Source of the DNA: Salipiger profundus
Lineage (GTDB): Bacteria > Pseudomonadota > Alphaproteobacteria > Rhodobacterales > Rhodobacteraceae
Assembly: GCF_001969385.1 (NCBI RefSeq)
Contig: NZ_CP014796.1
Coordinates: 744,001 to 808,000, forward strand
Length of the DNA: 64,000 nt
Direction: 5' to 3'
Below are positions 28,774 to 37,290 of this stretch, in pieces. The notes under the pieces were generated by a model. That model ran no database searches. It had not been told where the DNA came from and was given only the letters and a program-made list of their open reading frames with translations. Every line of letters begins with the position of its first letter. Positions within the stretch are counted from its first letter, which is position 1. The position numbers and the translations under genes were made by a program.

Positions 28774-30828
28774 CTAGTCCGCCTGTCCGAGAACGTCCAG
28801 AAAGGCGCGGCCGAACCGCTCGAAACGGCGCTCGTCGAGCAGCCGCTCGAGATCCTGTGGCCGGTCGGGCGAGATCTGTGCCACCTTGGCAAGCTGCGAG
28901 GCCGAGCAGGACAGCGGCTTCTCGGTACCGTCAACGCCCCGCGCAAGATCCGCCTGCACCGCCATCAGCCGGTCGTAGACATCGCCCGCGCCGCGCCCGG
29001 CGAGCCTGCGCCGCGAGGGGTGCATCTCTTCGGTGGCGCCGGTGATGACCGAAAGGAACTCGGCGCCATAGCGTTCGAGCTTCTTCGCTCCGACACCGCT
29101 GATGCGGGCCATGGCGTCGAGGCTATCGGGACGGGTCTCGGCCATCTCGATCAGCGTGCGGTCGGGAAAGATCATGTAGGCGGGCAGCGAGGCCGTCTCG
29201 GCCAGCGCCCGGCGCTTGGCCTTGAGCGCGGACATCAGCGGCGCGTCTTCCTCGTTGACCAGCGTCTTGACCGCCGGGCGGCGCTCGGCGGCGCGGTCGA
29301 TCACGTCGCGGCGCAGGCGGATGCTGTCCTCGCCCTTGAGGATCGGCAACGCGCGGTCGGTCATCACCAGCGCGCCGTGGCGCTCGGGGTCGGGCCGCAC
29401 GAGGTCGTGCCCCATCATTTGCCGGAACACCGCCTGCCACTGGCCCTTCTTGAGGTCGCGGCCGACACCGAAGGTGGGCAACCTGTCGTGGCCGCGCTGG
29501 CGCACCTTGTCGGTCTCGTTGCCGGTGAGAATGTCGATCAGGTGGCCCATGCCGAAGTTCTCGCCCGTGCGCAGCGCCGCCGACAGCGCCTTGCGCACCG
29601 CCTCGGTGCCGTCGAAGACCTCGGGCGGGCTGTCGCAGAGATCGCAGTTGCCGCAGGGCTCCGCCTCTTCGCCGAAGTAGCGCAGGAGCTGCTGGCGCCG
29701 ACATCCCAGCGCCTCGGCAAGACCGAGCAGCGCGTTGAGCCGGCCGTGGTCGGCGGCGCGGCGTTCGGGCGGCGCCATCCCCTCGTCGATCTGGGCGCGG
29801 CGCAGGCGGATGTCATCGGCGCCGTAAAGCGTGAGCGTTTCGGCCGGCGCGCCGTCGCGGCCGGCGCGGCCGATCTCCTGGTAATAGGCCTCGATCGACT
29901 TGGGCAGGTCGGCGTGGGCGACCCAGCGGATGTCGGGCTTGTCGACCCCCATCCCGAAGGCAACGGTGGCCACCACGATCAGCCCGTCCTCGGTGGCGAA
30001 GCGCTCCTCGACGTGGCGGCGGTCGTCCGGGTCCATGCCGCCATGGTAGAAACAGGCGCTGTGCCCGTCCTCGCGCAGGGCGCGGGCAAGGCTCTCGGTC
30101 TTGGCCCGGGTGCCGCAGTAGACGATGCCCGACCGGCCCTTGCGGGCGGCAGCGAAGCGCAGGATCTGCGCGCGCGGGCTGTCCTTGGGACGAAAGGCGA
30201 AATGGATGTTCGGCCGGTCGAAGCCGCGCAGGAAGCTCTGCGGCGTCTCGCCGTCGAACAGGCGCTGGACGATCTCGTCCTGCGTTTCCTGGTCGGCGGT
30301 GGCGGTGAAGGCCGCAAGCGGCACCCCGAGACTGCGGCGCAGCTCGCCGATGCGCAGGTAGTCGGGGCGGAAATCATGCCCCCACTGGCTGACGCAATGC
30401 GCCTCGTCGACGGCGATGAGGCCGACCCCCGCCTGGCTCAACATCCGCTGCGCCCCGCCCGAGGCCAACCGTTCCGGCGCGAGGTAGAGCAGCTTGAGCG
30501 TGCCCTCCGAGAGCATGTCCCAGACCGCGTCGGTCTCTTCCTGGGTGTTGCCCGAGGTCAGCGCCCCGGCCGCGACCCCGGCTTCGCGCAGCGCGCGGAC
30601 CTGGTCACGCATGAGTGCGATGAGCGGCGAGATCACCACCGTCACGCCGCCGCGCATCAGCGCCGGCAGCTGGTAGCACAGCGACTTGCCGCCGCCGGTG
30701 GGCATGATCGCGAGGACATTCTCGCCCTGCGCCACGGCCTCGACGATCTCGCCCTGGCCGGGGCGGAAGGCGTCGAAGCCGAAAACCTCTCTCAGCAGCG
30801 CCTCACCGGGCACATGATCGCGGGGCAT
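28774..30828 (-). CDS. recQ: ATP-dependent DNA helicase RecQ
   Basis: The 684-residue RecQ has helicase motifs in order: FRPGQ, Walker A TGGGKS, DEAHCVSQWGHDFRP, TATAD, and motif VI QEIGRAGRDG. The RecQ zinc site follows as C-RRQQLLRYFGEEAEPC-GNC-DLC, then a winged helix and an HRDC domain (PAYMIFPDRTLIEMAE). It unwinds DNA during recombinational repair and fork restart. AGGAAA lies seven bases before the ATG. The gene is upstream of yaaA on the same strand, separated by 95 bases. Confidence 0.97.
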   Translation of the reverse strand: MPRDHVPGEALLREVFGFDAFRPGQGEIVEAVAQGENVLAIMPTGGGKSLCYQLPALMRGGVTVVISPLIALMRDQVRALREAGVAAGALTSGNTQEETDAVWDMLSEGTLKLLYLAPERLASGGAQRMLSQAGVGLIAVDEAHCVSQWGHDFRPDYLRIGELRRSLGVPLAAFTATADQETQDEIVQRLFDGETPQSFLRGFDRPNIHFAFRPKDSPRAQILRFAAARKGRSGIVYCGTRAKTESLARALREDGHSACFYHGGMDPDDRRHVEERFATEDGLIVVATVAFGMGVDKPDIRWVAHADLPKSIEAYYQEIGRAGRDGAPAETLTLYGADDIRLRRAQIDEGMAPPERRAADHGRLNALLGLAEALGCRRQQLLRYFGEEAEPCGNCDLCDSPPEVFDGTEAVRKALSAALRTGENFGMGHLIDILTGNETDKVRQRGHDRLPTFGVGRDLKKGQWQAVFRQMMGHDLVRPDPERHGALVMTDRALPILKGEDSIRLRRDVIDRAAERRPAVKTLVNEEDAPLMSALKAKRRALAETASLPAYMIFPDRTLIEMAETRPDSLDAMARISGVGAKKLERYGAEFLSVITGATEEMHPSRRRLAGRGAGDVYDRLMAVQADLARGVDGTEKPLSCSASQLAKVAQISPDRPQDLERLLDERRFERFGRAFLDVLGQAD

Positions 30829-30899
30829 GGGATTTCCTGCGGATTATCGCTAGATCTGCTCTATTCCGCACAGTCTCATACTAAGAATTGGTGAACAAG

Positions 30900-30914
30900 T
30901 CCGCCCGTGGCGGA
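30900..30914. terminator. Weak hairpin after yggT
   Basis: TCCGCC pairs with GGCGGA around CGT, 38 bases past the yggT stop on the minus strand, followed there by CTTGTTC. The T run is poor, so this is only a possible terminator. Confidence 0.3.
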
Positions 30915-30952
30915 ATCTCACCCACATCTCGTGCCGGTGCGGAGCCCGTCCG

Positions 30953-31237
30953 TCAGCCGAACAGAAGCGTCGGCAGGATATAGTCGCGCAGCGAAATCAC
31001 GATGATGAACACCACCAGCGGCGCAAGGTCCAGCGGGTGCGTGTCGGGCAGGATGCGGCGGATCGGGGTGTAAATCGGCTCGAGCAGGCGGTTGAGGCCC
31101 GACCAGATCTGCGCCACCAGCGGCTGCCGCAGGTTCAGCACGTTGAAGCTGATGAGCCAGCTCATGATGATGTGCACGATCATGATGAAGAAGATCACGT
31201 CGAGGATCAGCTTCAGCGGTCCGTAGATTGCCATCAT
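30953..31237 (-). CDS. YggT family membrane protein
   Basis: The 94-residue protein has two hydrophobic segments (about 5-27 and 66-90). Between them is the YggT signature: MSWLISFNVLN, then NRLLEPIYTPIRRILPDTHPLDLAPLVVF. Bacterial YggT proteins and their plastid relatives are linked to membrane-complex organisation and cell division, but no bacterial activity is settled. GGAAGGAAAG lies upstream of two adjacent ATGs (31237, 31234). It stands alone between recQ and the divergent thioesterase. Confidence 0.93.
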   Translation of the reverse strand: MMAIYGPLKLILDVIFFIMIVHIIMSWLISFNVLNLRQPLVAQIWSGLNRLLEPIYTPIRRILPDTHPLDLAPLVVFIIVISLRDYILPTLLFG

Positions 31238-31367
31238 GTGCCGGTCTTTCCTTCCATATAACCGCGCCTACAGGTAGGCATCCCCGCGCCCGGGCACAAG
31301 AGTGCCGTGAGGTCGTGGTTGACGTTGCGGCGCGGAGTTGGCTCGTAAGCGCAAACCTGGAGGCCCC

Positions 31368-31901
31368 ATGTATCCGTTCATCCGCATGACCAAGGAACTC
31401 TGGCGCGCGCGCAGCCAGCCGCGCCTCGCCCTCGGCGAGACGCATGTGTCGCATCACGTCTGCTGGCCGTGGGATCTCGATCTCTGGAAGGAGCTCAACA
31501 ACGGGCGCACGCTCACGCTCTACGATCTCGGGCGGCTGCCGCTGGCGCAGCGCTCGGGGCTCATAGACGTGCTGAAGCGCGAGCGCTGGGGGCTGACGAT
31601 GGCCGGCGTCTGCGTGCGCTACCGGCGGCGGGTGAGGCTGATGGAACGGGTGGAGATGCGGTCGCGCCTGATCGGCTGGGACCGCCGCTTCCTCTATATC
31701 GAACAGTCGATGTGGAAGGCCGGCGGGGAGTGCGCCAACCAGGCGGTCTACCGCGGCGCGGTGACCGACCGGAACGGCATCGTCACCACCGACCGGATCA
31801 TGGCCGCGATGGGCCACGAGGCGACCTCGCCCGAGTTGCCGGAATGGGTGCGCCTCTGGCTCGAAGCCGAGGACGCCCGCCCCTGGCCGCCGCAGATGTG
31901 A
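31368..31901 (+). CDS. Acyl-CoA thioesterase, hotdog fold (4HBT-like)
   Basis: The ATG at 31368 has GGAGG six bases before it and gives 177 residues, MYPFIRMTKELW. Features of the YbgC/TesC-like hotdog group are WPWDLDLWKELNNGRTLTLYDLGR (the usual Asp is in WDLDLWKELNNG) and a central RYRRRVRLMERVEMRSRLIGWDRRFLYIEQ strand pair. It probably hydrolyses acyl-CoA or acyl-ACP thioesters in the cytosol. The specificity is unknown. A perfect 28-base palindrome begins two bases after the stop. Confidence 0.85.
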   Translation: MYPFIRMTKELWRARSQPRLALGETHVSHHVCWPWDLDLWKELNNGRTLTLYDLGRLPLAQRSGLIDVLKRERWGLTMAGVCVRYRRRVRLMERVEMRSRLIGWDRRFLYIEQSMWKAGGECANQAVYRGAVTDRNGIVTTDRIMAAMGHEATSPELPEWVRLWLEAEDARPWPPQM

Positions 31902-31902
31902 C

Positions 31903-31930
31903 GCAGGGTGGGCAATATTGCCCACCCTGC
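31903..31930. repeat. Perfect 28-base palindrome after the thioesterase gene
   Basis: The arms GCAGGGTGGGCAAT and ATTGCCCACCCTGC meet without a spacer. The palindrome starts two bases after the thioesterase TGA. It shares AGGGTGGG with the hairpins at 17211 and 36684, and GGTGGGCAATAT with a half-copy at 37427-37438. It is likely a terminator-like or regulatory element. There is no T run. Confidence 0.75.
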
Positions 31931-32005
31931 CGCATTTCCGACGTTCCGGCCTTGCCGGGTCGCCGCCCGGGCTGTTCTATCGCCGCGCGGCATTTGGGGG
32001 ACGGC

Positions 32006-33352
32006 ATGGCACGGGTATCGCGCAGACGCATCTGGGGATGGTTCTTCTTCGACTGGGCCAGCCAGCCCTACAACACCCTGCTGCTCACCTTCATCTTCGC
32101 GCCCTACGTCAAGGAGCTGATGGGCGACGGCAGTGCCGCGCAGGCCGCCTGGGGCTTCGGCATCGCCGCCGCCGGCATCGCCATTGCCCTGCTCGCCCCG
32201 ATACTCGGCGCGCTGGCGGATACCGGTGGCAACCGGCTGCGCTGGATCTGGGGGTTCTCGGCGCTCTACGTCACGGGCGCGGCGATGTTGTGGTTCGCCG
32301 CGCCCGGCGATTTCAACCTGCTCGCGACGCTGTTCTTCTTCGCCATCGGCCTCGTCGGGATGGAGTTCGCCACGATCTTCACCAACGCGATGCTGCCCGA
32401 CCTCGGCCCGCGCGACCAGATCGGACGGATCTCGGGCAACGGCTGGGCCTTCGGCTATGTCGGCGGGCTGATCTCGCTGGTGCTGATGCTGGGCTTCTTC
32501 GCCGAGAGCGCCACGACCGGCACCACCTTTCTCGGCCTGCCCCCGGCGTTCGGACTGGACCCGGCGATGCGCGAGGGCACGCGCTTCGTCGGTCCGCTGA
32601 CCGCGATCTGGTACGTGGTCTTCATGGTGCCCTTCTTCCTCTGGGTCCGTGACCCGCGCAGCCAGCCGAGCCCGCCCGGCGCGGTGAAACGCGCGCTCAC
32701 CGACCTGCGCGGGACGCTCAAGCGTCTGCCGCGCACGCCGTCGCTCTTCGCCTTCCTCGCCTCGTCGATGTTCTACCGCGACGCGCTCAACGGCATGTAT
32801 GCCTTCGGCGGCATCTACGCGGCGGGCGTGCTGGGCTGGTCGGTGGTCGACACCGGCGTCTTCGGCATCATCGCGATCATTTCAGGCGCGCTGTTCGCCT
32901 GGCTCGGCGGCAAGGCCGACGCGCGCTTCGGCCCGAAGCCTGTCATCACCGTCTGCATCCTCGTGCTGACCGCCGTCGGCATCGGCATCGTCTCGGTCGA
33001 CCGCACGGCGCTGTTCGGCATCCCGCTGGCCGAGGGCTCGCGGATCCCCGACTATGCCTTCTGGCTCTTCGGCGCGATCATCGGTGCCGCAGGGGGCGTG
33101 ATCCAGGCCGCCTCGCGCACCATGATGTGCACACAAGCCAACCCCAAGCGCATCACCGAGGCCTTCGGCCTTTACGCGCTGTCGGGCAAGGCGACCTCGT
33201 TCCTTGCACCGCTGCTCATCGGGGTCGCCACCGCGGTAAGCGGAAGCCAACGCATCGGAGTCTCGCCGGTGATCTTTCTCTTTCTTCTCGGACTCCTTCT
33301 GCTACGCTGGGTGCAACCAGACGGAGATCGAGCAGAATGTTCCGCACCCTGA
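32006..33352 (+). CDS. MFS transporter, Atg22/UMF1-like
   Basis: The 448-residue protein has about 12 membrane segments and the family opening RRRIWGWFFFDWASQPYNTLLLTFIFAPY. APILGALADTGGNR is the loop 2-3 motif, and AAGGVIQAASRTMM with GLYALSGKATSFLAPLL is typical near the C-terminus. Fungal Atg22 exports amino acids from the vacuole. The bacterial relatives are inner-membrane carriers of unknown substrate. The start at 32006 has GGGGGA upstream. Its 3' end overlaps mepA by 16 bases, so the two may be cotranscribed. Confidence 0.88.
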   Translation: MARVSRRRIWGWFFFDWASQPYNTLLLTFIFAPYVKELMGDGSAAQAAWGFGIAAAGIAIALLAPILGALADTGGNRLRWIWGFSALYVTGAAMLWFAAPGDFNLLATLFFFAIGLVGMEFATIFTNAMLPDLGPRDQIGRISGNGWAFGYVGGLISLVLMLGFFAESATTGTTFLGLPPAFGLDPAMREGTRFVGPLTAIWYVVFMVPFFLWVRDPRSQPSPPGAVKRALTDLRGTLKRLPRTPSLFAFLASSMFYRDALNGMYAFGGIYAAGVLGWSVVDTGVFGIIAIISGALFAWLGGKADARFGPKPVITVCILVLTAVGIGIVSVDRTALFGIPLAEGSRIPDYAFWLFGAIIGAAGGVIQAASRTMMCTQANPKRITEAFGLYALSGKATSFLAPLLIGVATAVSGSQRIGVSPVIFLFLLGLLLLRWVQPDGDRAECSAP

Positions 33353-34260
33353 CCGCCCTTGCCGTCACCGCGACCCTGCTCGCGGGCTGCGGCGGCGAAC
33401 GTCCAGAAAAGAACACCACCACCGAGGCCGACCTGCCCCGCGTCACCGGCGTGTTGTCCACCAAGAGCGCCAAGCAGCTCTTCGGCGCCGAAAGCGCCGG
33501 CTCGCCGCAGAGTTCCGCGCCCTACGGCAGCTATGCCAAGGGCTGTCTTGCCGGCGCGGCGCAGCTTCCCGAAACCGGCCCGACGTGGCAGGCAATGCGC
33601 CTGTCGCGCAACCGCAACTGGGGCCACCCCGAGCTGATCGATTTCGTCGAGGACCTGTCGCGCAAGGCGGCCCGCCAGCCGGGCTGGAACGGACTCTACG
33701 TCGGCGACTTGAGCCAGCCGCGCGGCGGACCGATGCTTACCGGCCACCGCAGCCACCAGATCGGGCTGGACGCCGACATATGGATGCGCCCGGCCGACGA
33801 TCTCCGCATGAGCCGCGGTGCGCGCGAAGAGATTTCCTCGATCTCAATGCGCCGCTCGTCCGGGGCCTACACCAACAACAACTGGACCCGCGCCCACCAC
33901 GAGATCCTCAAGGCCGCCGCGCAGGACCCGCGCGTCGCCCGGATCTTCGTGTTCCCCGGCGCCAAGGTGCAGATGTGCAACGACGAGTCCGGCGACCGCG
34001 CCTGGCTGCGCAAGATCCGGCCGTGGTGGGGGCATCACTACCATTTCCACGTCCGGCTCAACTGCCCCGACGGAGCGCGCGGCTGCGTGAACCAGGATCC
34101 GCCGCCGCCGGGCGACGGCTGCGCCGCCGCGCAGGACTGGGTGAACAACATCCTCAACCCGCCGCCGCCCGATCCGAACGCACCGCCGCCGAAACCCCGG
34201 CGTGAACTCACCATGGGAGACCTTCCGGCCCAATGCGCATCCGTACTCGCAGCGCAGTAA
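33337..34260 (+). CDS. mepA: Penicillin-insensitive murein endopeptidase, lipoprotein
   Basis: The 307-residue MepA cleaves D-Ala-meso-DAP crosslinks in peptidoglycan. Zinc-site motifs are GGPMLTGHRSHQIGLDADIWM and RPWWGHHYHFHVRLNCP, together with several conserved Cys. Unlike the soluble E. coli enzyme it has a lipobox (TATLLAGC), suggesting membrane anchoring. The C-terminal part is Pro-rich (NPPPPDPNAPPPKPRR). It overlaps the MFS gene before it by 16 bases and the phytase-like gene after it by 28 bases, implying one transcript. Confidence 0.93.
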   Translation: MFRTLTALAVTATLLAGCGGERPEKNTTTEADLPRVTGVLSTKSAKQLFGAESAGSPQSSAPYGSYAKGCLAGAAQLPETGPTWQAMRLSRNRNWGHPELIDFVEDLSRKAARQPGWNGLYVGDLSQPRGGPMLTGHRSHQIGLDADIWMRPADDLRMSRGAREEISSISMRRSSGAYTNNNWTRAHHEILKAAAQDPRVARIFVFPGAKVQMCNDESGDRAWLRKIRPWWGHHYHFHVRLNCPDGARGCVNQDPPPPGDGCAAAQDWVNNILNPPPPDPNAPPPKPRRELTMGDLPAQCASVLAAQ

Positions 34261-35147
34261 GCGCGCTGCTGGCCGGATGCCTCGCGCTCGCCGCTGCGGC
34301 CAGCAGCGGCGATGAGGCCCGGTATTCCGGCAGTTACACCTGGCGGTGGGACGATCCGCTGTTCGGCGGCTTCTCGGGGCTCGAGATATCGGCCGACGGT
34401 CGCCGGTTCACCGCGATCAGCGACCGCTCGGCGATCGTCTCGGGCCGCATCCTGCGCGAGAACGGGCAGATCACCGGGATCGAGGCCGACGAGATCACCC
34501 GGCTGCGCAACCCCGATGGCGAGGTGCCCACGACCGCCGGCGGCGATTCCGAGGGGCTCGCGATTCGCGACGACGGGCGCATCTACGTATCCTACGAGGG
34601 CAAGGGCCGGGTCTGGACCTTCGTCACGCTCGAGCAGGCTGCCTGGCTCCCGCGCGCCGAGGGCTTCAGCTCGCTGCAGCCCAACTCCGGGCTAGAGGCG
34701 CTGGCCATCGACGGACGCGGTCGTCTCTACACGCTGCCGGAACGCTCCGGCGAGCTGACCCAGCCGTTCCCCGTCTGGCGCTACGACGCGAACGGCTGGA
34801 CGCAGCCTTTCGACATTCCCCGCCGGGGCGGGTTCCTGGCGGTCGGAGCCGACATCGGCCCCGACGGCCGCTTCTACCTGCTCGAACGGGTGTTCACCGG
34901 CTACGCCTTCCGCAGCCGGGTGCGCCGCTTCGACATGACCGAGACCGCGCTCACCAACGAGGTGACGCTCTTCGAAAGCCCGATCCTGCGGCACGACAAC
35001 CTCGAAGGGCTCGCCGTGTGGCGCGATGACAGCGGCGCGATCCGGCTCACGATGATCTCGGACGACAACTTCAACCTGCTCCAGCGCACCGAGCTGGTCG
35101 AATACGCGGTGCCGGAAACGCTTGCGTCACCCTCCGACAAGCCGTAA
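34233..35147 (+). CDS. Exported phytase-like esterase
   Basis: The 304-residue protein has a signal peptide (about residues 1-23) and repeated blades of a beta-propeller: FGGFSGLEISADGRRFTAISDRS, GGDSEGLAIRDDGRIYVSYEG and LEALAIDGRGRLYTLPER. This fits the phytase-like esterase family (PF13449). It is probably periplasmic. No substrate can be named. The start lies inside the 3' end of mepA with only a distant GGGAGA upstream, so it may depend on coupled translation. Confidence 0.85.
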   Translation: MRIRTRSAVSALLAGCLALAAAASSGDEARYSGSYTWRWDDPLFGGFSGLEISADGRRFTAISDRSAIVSGRILRENGQITGIEADEITRLRNPDGEVPTTAGGDSEGLAIRDDGRIYVSYEGKGRVWTFVTLEQAAWLPRAEGFSSLQPNSGLEALAIDGRGRLYTLPERSGELTQPFPVWRYDANGWTQPFDIPRRGGFLAVGADIGPDGRFYLLERVFTGYAFRSRVRRFDMTETALTNEVTLFESPILRHDNLEGLAVWRDDSGAIRLTMISDDNFNLLQRTELVEYAVPETLASPSDKP

Positions 35148-35213
35148 GGGACCGCGTCTGCCGAGCCACGGCAGGCCAAGTCCCCGCAACCTTGTCAAAA
35201 CGGGTCACAGAAC

Positions 35214-35855
35214 ATGACGCGCAAACATCTTCCCGGCATTCTTGCCATGGCCGCCACCGTGCTGGCCTCGAACATCCTCGTGCAGTTCCTCTTCGGCCAG
35301 TGGCTGACCTGGGGGGCCTTCACCTACCCCATCGCCTTTCTCGTCACCGACCTGATGAACCGCCTCTACGGCGCGCCCGCCGCGCGCAAGGTGGTCTTCG
35401 CCGGCTTTCTCGTGGGTGTCGTCTGCTCGCTGATCGGCACGCAGATCATGCTCGAAGGCGACGGCTACACCTACCCGGCGGTCACGCTGCGGGTGGCGAT
35501 CGGCTCGGGCCTCGCCTTCCTGACGGCGCAACTGGTCGACGTCGCCATCTTCGACCGACTGCGCCAGGGCCGCTGGTGGCGCGCCCCGCTCGCCTCGACG
35601 CTCGTGGGCAGCGCGCTCGACACCGCGATCTTCTTCACCATCGCCTTCTCGGGCGCCCTGAGCGTCATCGAGCCCTCCAATGACGTGAGCTGGGCCAACG
35701 AGACGCTGCCGCTTCTGGGCGTGGGTCCGGTGGTACCGCTTTGGGTGTCGCTCGGCGTCGCGGACTGGCTGGTGAAGCTCGCTCTCGCGGTCGTCGCTCT
35801 CATTCCGTTCCGGCTGATCGTTTCGAAGGCACTCGCACAGCGCGCCGTCGCGTAA
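35214..35855 (+). CDS. yhhQ: Queuosine precursor transporter (YhhQ/VUT family)
   Basis: The 213-residue integral membrane protein has about six helices with the family segments TYPIAFLVTDLMNRLYG, AFLTAQLVDVAIFDRLR and STLVGSALDTAIFFTIAF. YhhQ imports queuosine precursors such as preQ0 for tRNA modification. No purine riboswitch or strong ribosome-binding site is visible in the 66-base leader. It is followed by the small-ORF RNA locus and arfB, both of which also point to translation. Confidence 0.9.
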   Translation: MTRKHLPGILAMAATVLASNILVQFLFGQWLTWGAFTYPIAFLVTDLMNRLYGAPAARKVVFAGFLVGVVCSLIGTQIMLEGDGYTYPAVTLRVAIGSGLAFLTAQLVDVAIFDRLRQGRWWRAPLASTLVGSALDTAIFFTIAFSGALSVIEPSNDVSWANETLPLLGVGPVVPLWVSLGVADWLVKLALAVVALIPFRLIVSKALAQRAVA

Positions 35856-35920
35856 GCCAAGAAAACGTTTTGAGAAAGCGCGGTTCCATGCCACGCTGAA
35901 CTTGCGTTTTTCAACAGCTG

Positions 35921-35934
35921 AAAGGAGGTGATCC
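35921..35934 (+). promoter_or_regulatory. Extended Shine-Dalgarno, complementary to the 16S rRNA 3' end
   Basis: AAAGGAGGTGATCC, continuing to AG at 35936, is the exact reverse complement of the conserved bacterial 16S 3' end CTGGATCACCTCCTTT, 16 bases in all. An ordinary site uses four to seven. A GTG starting two bases after the 14-mer opens an 18-codon frame. CGCCTCCTT at 36041-36049 can pair with 35922-35930 in nine pairs (one G-U), so the site could be masked in the same RNA. Confidence 0.75.
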
Positions 35935-35935
35935 A

Positions 35936-35992
35936 GTGTCTAGAGTCACATTGGAGAGAGGTGTCGGAACAGTTCGGAGGATTGCGCGCTAG
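35936..35992 (+). CDS. 18-codon small ORF (MSRVTLERGVGTVRRIAR)
   Basis: GTG start, TAG stop. The peptide is basic, with five Arg and one Glu, and is too short for a family assignment. Its only strong support is the extraordinary ribosome-binding sequence directly before it and the candidate hairpins behind it. The frame may matter as a ribosome-loading site rather than for its peptide. It lies in the 286-base gap between yhhQ and arfB. Confidence 0.5.
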   Translation: MSRVTLERGVGTVRRIAR

Positions 35993-36058
35993 AGCAGCCT
36001 CTGGCGCAAGGAAATCCGAATTGGTTTTGCCTAACCGGCACGCCTCCTTGACGTCTCG

Positions 36059-36090
36059 AATGGGTCGCCCCACAGGCAGGGCGGCCCATT
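36059..36090 (+). terminator. Hairpin ending the small-ORF transcript
   Basis: AATGGGTCGCCC pairs with GGGCGGCCCATT (12 pairs, one G-U) around an eight-base loop, then TTCC follows. The T run is short, so termination may be partial and allow read-through into arfB, which starts 52 bases later. Confidence 0.55.
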
Positions 36091-36141
36091 TCCGTTTCCG
36101 GCCGCGTTTCCATGGCCGGTGTTTTGCCCTAGATCAGGCCC

Positions 36142-36564
36142 ATGCTTAAGATCAACGACCGCATCAGCATCGAGGACTGGGAGATCACCGAGCAGTTCAT
36201 CCGCGCCTCGGGACCCGGCGGGCAGAACGTGAACAAGGTCTCCTCGGCGGTGGAATTGCGCTTCGAGGCCGACCGCTCGCCGAACCTGCCGGCGTCGGTC
36301 AAGACCCGCCTGCGCAAGATCGCGGGCCGCCGCTGGACCAAGGACGGGGCGCTGGTGCTTCAGGTCGACGAGACCCGCAGCCAGGCCCGCAACCGCGAGA
36401 TCGCGCGCGACCGGCTGGCGGACCTGATCCGGAAGGCCACGGAAAAGCCGAAACGCCGCATCCCCACCAAGCCGACGCTCGGCTCGAAGCGCCGCAGACT
36501 GGCCTCGAAGAAGGCACGCGGCGAGGTCAAGGCGCTGCGCGGCAAGGTGGACCCAAGCAACTGA
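36142..36564 (+). CDS. arfB: Alternative ribosome-rescue factor B (peptidyl-tRNA hydrolase)
   Basis: The 140-residue protein has the catalytic GGQ (residues 26-28, in SGPGGQNVNKVSSAVELRF) and a basic C-terminal tail (KPKRRIPTKPTLGSKRRRLASKKARGEVK) that enters the mRNA channel of stalled ribosomes. It releases nascent chains when there is no stop codon. Length and layout match E. coli YaeJ. It is directly downstream of the small-ORF locus with its anti-16S sequence. Whether the two are linked is unknown. Confidence 0.95.
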   Translation: MLKINDRISIEDWEITEQFIRASGPGGQNVNKVSSAVELRFEADRSPNLPASVKTRLRKIAGRRWTKDGALVLQVDETRSQARNREIARDRLADLIRKATEKPKRRIPTKPTLGSKRRRLASKKARGEVKALRGKVDPSN

Positions 36565-36683
36565 ACACGCGAATCGCCGGCACCGCGGAGACGCAGCAGC
36601 ATGTCCGGTGTTAAGCCCGGCATCCGCCGCGGCTGGGGCGGCAGAGGCGAAAGGGCTTTCGAGAAAAGCTGAACGACGCGCTG

Positions 36684-36712
36684 CCGCCGTAGGGTGGGTT
36701 TTCAACCCACCG
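36684..36712. repeat. Dispersed GTAGGGTGGG hairpin element, copy 2
   Basis: GCCGTAGGGTGGGTTT is shared with the copy at 17211. Here the stem is perfect: GGTGGGTT pairs with AACCCACC around TTC (36693-36711). It lies between the convergent arfB and IalB-type genes, where a bidirectional terminator would be expected. Confidence 0.65.
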
Positions 36713-36759
36713 CACCCCCGCGCGAGCCCTCCCGCGCGGATGGCGAGACTTTCCCGGCC

Positions 36760-37290
36760 TCAGCTCGAGCAGCGTGTCTCGGCGTCTTCCACTGCAGCAG
36801 TGAACCCGAGGAGCGAGAAGGTATCCTTGGTCTGCGTCCCGCGCGAGGATCGCGCGGTCAGCACCGCATCGGCACCACGCTTCATCGCCGCGATGATCTT
36901 GGCATCATCCTCGGGCGTGGCCGGCCAGGCCCATTCGCCCTCCGCGTAGAGCTCGAACTCGGACCCGCCGATGTCCACCTCGACGGTCGAGCCGCCCGCG
37001 AAGGGATAACCGCCGGTAAAGGCCACCTGGCCCGACACGTCCGCACCGGGGCGGAAGAACACCATCAGCAGGATGTCGCCGCGCCGGACCGACACAACGC
37101 GCCCGTCCTTGGTGTTCACGCTTTCCTTGTAGGTCGTCACCGCCCAGCATTCGCGCGGGTCGTTGCCCTCGAAAACCGACCAGTCGGTGATCGCGTTCAC
37201 GCGATTCTGGCTCTCTTCCTGTGCCACGACGCCCGTCGCGGCGAGCGCCAGCATTGCTCCGCCCAGAACCCCACCGAGAATTGACTTCAT
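36760..37290 (-). CDS. Exported IalB-type (invasion-associated locus B) family protein
   Basis: The 176-residue protein has a signal peptide (to about VVAQ, residue 24). The IalB-like pattern follows: DWSVFEGNDPRECWAV, an RRGDILLMVFFRPG strand, GSEFELYAEGEWAW and a C-terminal TRSSRGTQTKDTFSLLGF. A Cys pair (RECW and ETRC) may form a disulphide. The family was named in Bartonella but is widespread and functionally undefined in free-living Alphaproteobacteria. It is monocistronic. Confidence 0.85.
   Translation of the reverse strand: MKSILGGVLGGAMLALAATGVVAQEESQNRVNAITDWSVFEGNDPRECWAVTTYKESVNTKDGRVVSVRRGDILLMVFFRPGADVSGQVAFTGGYPFAGGSTVEVDIGGSEFELYAEGEWAWPATPEDDAKIIAAMKRGADAVLTARSSRGTQTKDTFSLLGFTAAVEDAETRCSS

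Noticed and set aside
35148..35213. preQ1 riboswitch before yhhQ
   Set aside because: The 66-base leader is too short and I cannot draw the conserved pseudoknot in it.
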